Program-made: the position numbers and the translations under genes
Notes under the pieces: model-generated
The model's input: only the letters and a program-made list of their open reading frames with translations
The model's database searches: none
What the model was told of the DNA's origin: nothing
Shown here: positions 35,965-41,135 of the stretch, piece after piece
Numbering within the stretch: position 1 is the stretch's first letter
Layout of the letters: the number at the start of each line of letters is the position of its first letter
NCBI RefSeq assembly: GCF_008370645.1
Contig: NZ_VTZN01000028.1
Span: 1 to 41,135 of the forward strand
Direction of reading: 5' to 3'
Source: Mycobacterium simiae
Lineage (GTDB): Bacteria; Actinomycetota; Actinomycetes; Mycobacteriales; Mycobacteriaceae
DNA: 41,135 nt

Positions 35965-37164
35965 CTAGGGCTGAGCCTGCAGGTCCGGGGCGGCCGCCGC
36001 CAACAGGTCGGTGCGACTTCGGTTGAGCGGTGGGTAGATCCGCTGTGTGTTTATGATCCGCTTAGTAGCCTTGGCCTGCGCACCACGCGACACCACGGTC
36101 CGATCCCACCCTTCGGTATATACCGCGCCAGCTGGTCCCAAGTCAAGAACCGTTACGTACCAAGGGATTCGAAGAGCCAACAGTGGCTGATCGAACAGAT
36201 CGCTGATGACGTTGTAGCCGGCGTACCGACCCATCGGTCGCCCATGCTGACACGACATCACCGACACATGTTCGTCGTCCATCTTGGCAACAGCCACGTC
36301 ACCAGCAGCGAAGACGGCCGGTAGCCCAATCACGCGAAGGTAGTCGTCGACCACAACGCGACCCAGGCGGTCGTGGGCCGCCGGTAGTTGCTCGGCAAGC
36401 GAACTGGCCCGCATTCCAGCACACCACACCACCGTCGCGGCTGCTAGCTGCTCACCCGACGATAGCGTTACGCCAGCCTCGCTGACCTCGTCAATGCTCA
36501 CCCCAGTTCTGATTTCAACTCCGTTGCCGGCCAACGCTTCTTCGATGACCGGACGCGCCGAGGCGCCCATATCAGAGCCGACCGAGGAGTTGTGATCAAC
36601 CAGCACCACTCGGGGTGTGACATCACTGCCGACGAACAACGCGCCAAGCCTGCCCGGCAGCTCGCAGGCTGCCTCGATTCCGGTCAATCCAGCACCCACG
36701 ACGACGACGGTGGCCGTTGCTATCGTCGGTGGGCCAGCGGCCAATGCCTGCAGGTGATGCTGGAGCCGCATTGCGCCGTCATAGGTATCGACATCGAACC
36801 CGAACTCTCGCAGACCCGGTAGGGCGGGTTTGACCACCTGACTGCCCGACGCGAGCACCAACCGGTCGTAAGCGTATCTATTGCCACTCGACGTAGTGAT
36901 GCTCCGTGCGTCGGTGTTGATGCCCGTCACTGCTGTCGTGATGTGCGCGACACCCGCCGGGTCAAGCAGGTCGGTAAGCGGGATCCGGCATGGGCTCAGG
37001 TCCGCTTCATAGTTGCGAACCCTGATGTCATGGAACGGCTTGTCGCTCAACACCGTTACATCAACTGTCCCAGACGGGACGCCTAGCTGGTCGAGCCGTC
37101 GGGCAGCGCCCAGCGCTGCCCACAGCCCCGCGAAGCCGGAGCCGATCACGAGCACCTGGGTCAA
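35965..37164 (-). CDS. Type-II NADH dehydrogenase-like flavoprotein, Rv1812c-like
   Basis: A 399-residue pyridine nucleotide-disulfide oxidoreductase family protein. The FAD site is VLVIGSGFAG (Gly8, Gly10, Gly13), the NAD site VVVVGAGLTGIEAACELPGR (Gly157, Gly159, Gly162), and the second FAD motif VFAAGDVAVAK lies near residue 290. No redox-active CxxC is present, as in NDH-2 type enzymes. It matches Rv1812c in length and place. Probably oxidises NADH and passes electrons to quinone or another acceptor at the membrane; the true acceptor is not known. Confidence 0.93.
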   Translation of the reverse strand: MTQVLVIGSGFAGLWAALGAARRLDQLGVPSGTVDVTVLSDKPFHDIRVRNYEADLSPCRIPLTDLLDPAGVAHITTAVTGINTDARSITTSSGNRYAYDRLVLASGSQVVKPALPGLREFGFDVDTYDGAMRLQHHLQALAAGPPTIATATVVVVGAGLTGIEAACELPGRLGALFVGSDVTPRVVLVDHNSSVGSDMGASARPVIEEALAGNGVEIRTGVSIDEVSEAGVTLSSGEQLAAATVVWCAGMRASSLAEQLPAAHDRLGRVVVDDYLRVIGLPAVFAAGDVAVAKMDDEHVSVMSCQHGRPMGRYAGYNVISDLFDQPLLALRIPWYVTVLDLGPAGAVYTEGWDRTVVSRGAQAKATKRIINTQRIYPPLNRSRTDLLAAAAPDLQAQP

Positions 37165-37583
37165 CGGATCAGCACCTTACGCGGGTGAGCCGGTGCCGCG
37201 ACGGCATCGCGGCAGGGCAGGTGCATTGACACCAGTACACCTCCGTCCAGTTTCACGCCATCAACTGTCGAGTCCTTGGCACAGCGCCAGGCCGGCAACG
37301 GCTGATTGTTCAGGATATTCGACGCTAACCGGCGCCGTAAACTTGGGTAGATCGGGCGAAATCAGTTGAGCAGCAACAGCATAGGCTGTTCCATTAGGTT
37401 CGGCAGGAGCACCGCCACGGTTGGTTGGCGCGACGCGCCCCATGCGGCTGAAGTGGGCAGCAGCCGGGCAGGCCCCAAACGCCTTCCCAGGTCGCGGGTT
37501 CCCGCGCTGTTCCGGTCGCACTCAACCCGGGTACTCCCGACGCAATTAGCGCAGAGCCCGGGACAAAACGAAGGAAATTCCAC
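37165..37583. other. Intergenic region without recognised gene
   Basis: About 420 bases between the divergent flavoprotein gene and the hemerythrin-like pseudogene. In M. tuberculosis the secreted protein gene Rv1813c lies in this interval; I find no trace of it. The region must carry the flavoprotein promoter. A minus-strand frame at 37261-37521 has no family character. Confidence 0.45.
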
Positions 37584-38150
37584 ATGACTGAGATGTTGGT
37601 CGAAACCCCCAGGGAAGTCGTCAAGTTCCGCAAAGCTCAGCACGATCTGATCAAGGACGTGTCCGATGAGGTGCTGCACGCATCGGATTCCAAAGCCCGC
37701 GAGGCCGCGTTTCATGATTTGCGACAGCTTCTGGCTGTGCACGAGACCGCCGAGAAGATGATCGTTCATCCGCGGGTGCGCCGCGAAATTGCTGCGCGGA
37801 CGACATCGTCGATGCCCGCCAGCTAGAAGAGCGCCACGCCAAAGAGCTGCTTTCGAGGCTCGAAAAGCTCGACATCGATTCGCAAGAGTTGATCGACGAG
37901 CTCACCGAGCTGCAGCATGCGGTCACCGTGCACGCTGACAATGAGGAACAGGACGAGTTTCCTAAGCTGCAGCGCGAGCTCGACTCCGGACAGCGGCACC
38001 GCATGACAAAGGCTGCGCAGACGGTCGAGCCCATCGCACCGACGAGGCCATCCCCCGGGGGGTGGAGTCGGCAAAGCTGAACTTCGCGGTGGGGCCTTCG
38101 CGTCACTGCTTGACCGCGCCCGCGACGCGATCTCCAAGGCCATGGGGTAG
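37584..38150 (+). pseudogene. Hemerythrin-like protein gene with several frameshifts
   Basis: The start MTEMLVETPREVVKFRKAQHDLIKDV through AVHETAEKMIVHP is typical of HHE (hemerythrin) domain proteins, with iron-ligand candidates His20, His44 and others. The frame breaks near 37793-37800. It resumes in another frame as ADDIVDARQLEERHAKELL through VTVHADNEEQDEFPKL, breaks again at the C/G run 38051-38061, and once more near 38095 before the normal end FASLLDRARDAISKAMG (stop 38148). At least three indels are needed to restore a single protein of about 188 residues. True decay or sequence errors; the run of five C and six G is error-prone. Confidence 0.8.
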
Positions 38151-38220
38151 ACCGTTCTCGTCGTTCGAGATGTCGCCGCCGATCTAGGCCGCCACTCGGC
38201 TTTTCAGTAGTCTGACTAAT

Positions 38221-39165
38221 GTGAGTGCTTCGACAGGCTTCCTCGCGGTGCTATCCAGCGAATTGCGGGACCCGGTGCTGTACGCCATCCCATTTTTTCT
38301 CTTCCTTCTGGTCGCCGAATGGACCGCCGCCCGCAAACTGGGGGCAGTCGAGGCGGCCGCGACCGGCAAGGTCAGGCCGGCGTCGGGCGCCTACTTTGGT
38401 CGCGATTCATTAGCCAGCATCGCTATGGGGCTGGTTTCGATGGCCACTACGGCAGGCTGGAAGAGCCTAGCTTTGCTTGGCTATGCAGCTATCTACACCT
38501 ATGTTGCCCCATGGCAGCTTTCGGCACGCCAGTGGTACACCTGGATCATCGCCATTCTAGGCCTTGACCTGCTCTATTACACCTATCACCGGATCGCGCA
38601 CCGAGTCAGGTTGATTTGGGCTACCCACCAAGCGCACCACTCCAGCCAATATTTCAATTTTGCCACAGCGTTGCGCCAGAAGTGGAACAACAGCGGGGAG
38701 ATCCTCATGTGGATCCCGCTGCCCCTCTTGGGGGTGCCGCCCTGGATGGTGTTTTTCGCCTTTTCTGTCAGCCTGATTTACCAGTTCTGGGTGCACACTG
38801 AACGAATCAACAAGCTGCCGCGGTTGTTCGAGTTCATCTTCAACACCCCGTCACATCACCGCGTGCACCATGGGATGGACCAGATCTACCTGGATAAGAA
38901 CTATGGAGGCATCCTGATCATTTGGGACCGGCTATTCGGTAGTTTCCAGGCCGAGATTTTCCGCCCGCATTATGGCCTGACCAAGCCGGTGACCACATTC
39001 AACATCTGGAAGCTGCAGACCCGCGAATACGTCGCGATCGCGCGCGACTGGCGTGCGGCGACACGGCTACGTGATCGGCTTGCTTACGTTTTCGGACCGC
39101 CGGGCTGGGAACCTCGTGCGCCCGCCGCGACCAGGGTTGATGTCTCGCTGGCCACGCTGCGGTAA
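38221..39165 (+). CDS. erg3: Fatty acid hydroxylase family (Erg3-like) membrane protein
   Basis: A 314-residue di-iron membrane enzyme of the sterol desaturase/fatty acid hydroxylase superfamily, like Rv1814. Histidine clusters are HRIAH (His123, His127), HQAHH (136, 139, 140), His192 and HHRVHH (212-217), embedded among four or five membrane segments. The start is GTG 38221; homologues may begin a little later. Despite the name Erg3, the substrate in mycobacteria (a sterol or lipid) is not established. It follows the hemerythrin pseudogene by 70 bases. Confidence 0.92.
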   Translation: MSASTGFLAVLSSELRDPVLYAIPFFLFLLVAEWTAARKLGAVEAAATGKVRPASGAYFGRDSLASIAMGLVSMATTAGWKSLALLGYAAIYTYVAPWQLSARQWYTWIIAILGLDLLYYTYHRIAHRVRLIWATHQAHHSSQYFNFATALRQKWNNSGEILMWIPLPLLGVPPWMVFFAFSVSLIYQFWVHTERINKLPRLFEFIFNTPSHHRVHHGMDQIYLDKNYGGILIIWDRLFGSFQAEIFRPHYGLTKPVTTFNIWKLQTREYVAIARDWRAATRLRDRLAYVFGPPGWEPRAPAATRVDVSLATLR

Positions 39166-39268
39166 CGCAGCCGCCAGACGGCGCGAAAGTCTTACCGTCG
39201 GGGTCAATGACCCCATAACCTCAACCCGCGCCCGGTGCCATGCCGGCCTTGACGGATCGGAGTCCACG

Positions 39269-39937
39269 GTGCGCCGCTTGGCATTGCGCGCATTAGCTGT
39301 ATCAGTAGCTGCCGGGGCGCTCGCCTTCGGGATGTCATGGGCGACCGCGAACGCCGACCCGACCTTGGTATATCCCGGCATGGAAATTCACCAGGACGCC
39401 CACATCTGCACCCTGGCGTACGTAGACGTTAAACAGCGAATGGCCTTTACCGCGGGGCATTGCCGGGGCGAGGGTACGGTCACCGACCGAGACAATAACG
39501 TCATCGGCCACCTGCGAGCATTCCGCGACAGCACACCAAGCGGTACCACTGTTTCCACCGACCAGTCAATCGATGACTACGAGGCAATTACGCTGGTCGA
39601 CGGGGTCAGAATGAGCGATGTGCTGCCTGGAGGGCGCCAGCTGACATCAAGACTGGGATCGGTGGTCGAACGTGGTCAAGCGGTCTGCCATTTCGGCATC
39701 AGCACCGGTGAAACGTGCGGAATCGTCGAAAGCGTCAACAACGGGTGGTTCACCATGTCCGGCGGGGTAGCCAGCCAGAAGGGCGATTCCGGCGGACCGG
39801 TCTACTTGGCCGGTGGCGGACCCGGGCAGCTCATCGGAATCTTCAACAGCGTCTGGGGACAATTTCCCGCCGCGGTCTCCTGGCGGACCACCTCTGATCA
39901 GATCCGCCAGGACCTCGGAATCCCAGCCCCGGATTAG
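39269..39937 (+). CDS. Secreted trypsin-like serine protease, Rv1815-like
   Basis: A 222-residue protein from GTG 39269, which places a clean signal peptide at the N terminus (cleavage near ANA-DP, residue 29); the open frame from 39053 overlaps erg3. The chymotrypsin-fold triad is His64 (TAGHC), Asp102 or Asp103 (IDDYEAI) and Ser174 (GDSGGP). Cys47-Cys65 and Cys140-Cys150 are in disulfide positions. It is exported to the cell envelope or medium. The natural substrate is unknown. It matches Rv1815 in place and in the segment [12 protein letters not shown]. Confidence 0.9.
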   Translation: MRRLALRALAVSVAAGALAFGMSWATANADPTLVYPGMEIHQDAHICTLAYVDVKQRMAFTAGHCRGEGTVTDRDNNVIGHLRAFRDSTPSGTTVSTDQSIDDYEAITLVDGVRMSDVLPGGRQLTSRLGSVVERGQAVCHFGISTGETCGIVESVNNGWFTMSGGVASQKGDSGGPVYLAGGGPGQLIGIFNSVWGQFPAAVSWRTTSDQIRQDLGIPAPD

Positions 39938-40110
39938 CAGCGCTCCGCCCACGGCGGCCACGTCGGGGTCAGTGCTAGCCGACGTCGGGACTCAGACAGA
40001 CGCCAACTAGAACGTGTTCACCCACCGTTTCGCGGAAGCCGCCGCTGGTGTCGAGCAAATTCTGCCTGCGCTCTTTCTGGCGTCAAGCCGCTGGGATATT
40101 CTGCGAGACG

Positions 40111-40612
40111 ATGAACCTAACCGTTCAGTCGGTGACACAGATCGCGTGGGTGACGACGGACCTGGATGCCACCGAGGCCGCGCTCACCTGCCTTTTGGGC
40201 GCGCGGAAGTGGGTCCGAATACCCGACGTGCACTTTGCTCCCGATGCTTGCAGCTATTACGGCAAGCCCGCCGATTTCGTCGCGAGCATCTCGCTGAGCT
40301 ATCTCGGCGACATACAGTTGGAACTCATCTCGCCGGTTCATGGCGAAAATATCTATAGTGACTTCTTGCGGGACTGCGGCCCCGGCCTGCACCACATCTG
40401 CTTGGAGGCCGAAAGCCCGCACCGGCTGGAAGTCGCCCTGGTTGAGGCGGCCAACCACGGCGCTACCGTGGTGCAGCGCGGCATCATGCCCGGCGGAATT
40501 GAATTTGCCTATCTAGCAGCACCGCATGCCGGGGGTGCCGTTTGTGGAGATCGCCTATCTCTCCCCGGAGATCAAGGCGTTCTACGACTACGTAAAGCAG
40601 GAGCAGCGGTGA
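40111..40612 (+). pseudogene. VOC/glyoxalase-fold protein gene with one frameshift
   Basis: From ATG 40111 the frame encodes a vicinal oxygen chelate domain (ITTD-like start QIAWVTTDLDATEAAL; metal-ligand candidates in IQLELISP and LHHICLE). After YLAAPHAG one extra G in the run GGGGG at 40531-40535 shifts the frame. With four G the protein continues VPFVEIAYLSPEIKAFYDYV and ends at TGA 40610-40612, about 166 residues, overlapping the next start as GTGA. As written, the frame instead runs without a stop into the flavoprotein gene, giving an in-frame fusion. The first metal ligand, usually His, is Gln10. Sequence error or real mutation. Confidence 0.75.
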
Positions 40613-41135
40613 GCATCGACATGCCGGCGACCGTCAACGCATACGCGGTGAAAACCTGGTCAGATGACGTCGATGTAGTGGTGATCGGTTTCGGCATCGC
40701 CGGCGGCTGCGCGGCGGTGACGGCGGCTGCGGCGGGCGCCCGGGTGTTGGTCTTGGAGCGCGCCGCCGTAGCAGGCGGCACCACGTCGCTGGCCGGTGGA
40801 CATTTCTACCTGGGCGGGGGGACCGCGGTCCAGCAGGCCACGGGTCATCCCGACTCGCCTGACGAGATGTACAAGTACCTGGTCGCGGTGTCGCGCAAGC
40901 CCGATCACACGAAGATCCGCGCCTACTGCGACGGCAGCATCGAGCATTTCAACTGGCTCGAAGATCTGGGTTTTCAGTTTGAGCGCAGTTATTTTCCGGG
41001 CAAAGCGGTGATCCAACCCAACACCGAAGGGCTGATGTACACCGGCAACGAGAAGGTTTGGCCATTCCTTTTAACGGCGGTGCCCGCACCCCGCGGCCAC
41101 AAGGTACCGGTACCCGGGGACACCGGTGGCGCCAG
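40609..41135 (+). CDS. FAD-dependent oxidoreductase, Rv1817-like (partial)
   Basis: The first 175 codons of a flavoprotein of the succinate dehydrogenase/fumarate reductase and 3-ketosteroid dehydrogenase superfamily, cut by the window end. From GTG 40609 it begins MSIDMPATVNAYAV and has the dinucleotide-binding motif VVVIGFGIAGG and the FAD contact ERAAVAGGTTSLAGG, followed by HFYLGGG. It matches Rv1817 in position. The start overlaps the VOC gene stop, so the two are probably translated together and may act in one pathway, possibly lipid or sterol breakdown. The catalytic part is not visible. Confidence 0.85.
   Translation, partial: MSIDMPATVNAYAVKTWSDDVDVVVIGFGIAGGCAAVTAAAAGARVLVLERAAVAGGTTSLAGGHFYLGGGTAVQQATGHPDSPDEMYKYLVAVSRKPDHTKIRAYCDGSIEHFNWLEDLGFQFERSYFPGKAVIQPNTEGLMYTGNEKVWPFLLTAVPAPRGHKVPVPGDTGGA

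Noticed and set aside
37261..37521. Minus-strand frame of 86 codons as a possible Rv1813c relic.
   Set aside because: Sequence does not resemble Rv1813c as I recall it, and there is no signal peptide or start signal.

Overview
The window comes from a slow-growing Mycobacterium. It is GC-rich, it encodes a complete type VII secretion machine of the ESX-5 type, and its PE/PPE genes, cytochromes P450 and hypothetical genes match from memory, in order and sequence, the Rv1777-Rv1817 region of M. tuberculosis. Several proteins look clearly diverged from M. tuberculosis, and gene content differs: PPE25-PPE27, Rv1813c and the TetR gene Rv1816 are missing, while an LLM oxidoreductase, a hemerythrin-like pseudogene and a VOC gene are extra. 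I therefore infer a close relative of the tuberculosis complex rather than a member of it. No database search was run; all names rest on recognised family sequence and synteny.

Layout. 1-8.5 kb: CYP144, a small hypothetical protein, a DUF4407-type membrane protein, an Rv1780-like protein, an LLM-class oxidoreductase with the stump of a SnoaL-like gene, and 4-alpha-glucanotransferase MalQ. 8.7-25.2 kb: the ESX-5 locus eccB5-eccC5, then cyp143 (opposite strand) and its ferredoxin, PE19, esxM, a broken esxN, espG5, and the tightly overlapping run eccD5-mycP5-eccE5-eccA5. 25.2-34.5 kb: five PPE genes. The PPE31-like gene is preceded by a Mg2+-sensing M-box riboswitch, a short proline/aspartate upstream ORF and a strongly diverged PE gene. 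A decayed second copy of the same leader-PE arrangement precedes the first PPE gene. 34.7-41.1 kb: a small secreted DUF732 protein, mgtC, a type-II NADH dehydrogenase-like flavoprotein, a hemerythrin-like pseudogene, an Erg3-like hydroxylase, a secreted trypsin-like protease, a frameshifted VOC gene and the start of an FAD-dependent oxidoreductase.

How the genes work together. ESX-5 exports PE and PPE proteins; EspG5 is their chaperone, EccB/C/D/E form the membrane channel, MycP5 is the attached protease and EccA5 the cytosolic ATPase. The M-box, PPE31-like gene and mgtC suggest a magnesium-limitation module next to the secretion machine, with outer-membrane and inner-membrane parts.

The most noteworthy signals are: (1) an M-box followed by an upstream ORF whose peptide resembles the enterobacterial MgtL leader; (2) a decayed duplicate of that whole leader; (3) damage to both Esx genes of the ESX-5 core (WXG motif lost in EsxM, frameshifting deletion in esxN); (4) an unlisted 43-codon ORF coupled to eccD5; (5) two PE-like genes that lack the YxxxD/E export signal. 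Frameshifts at G/C runs near 38.05 and 40.53 kb could be sequence errors and should be checked against reads.
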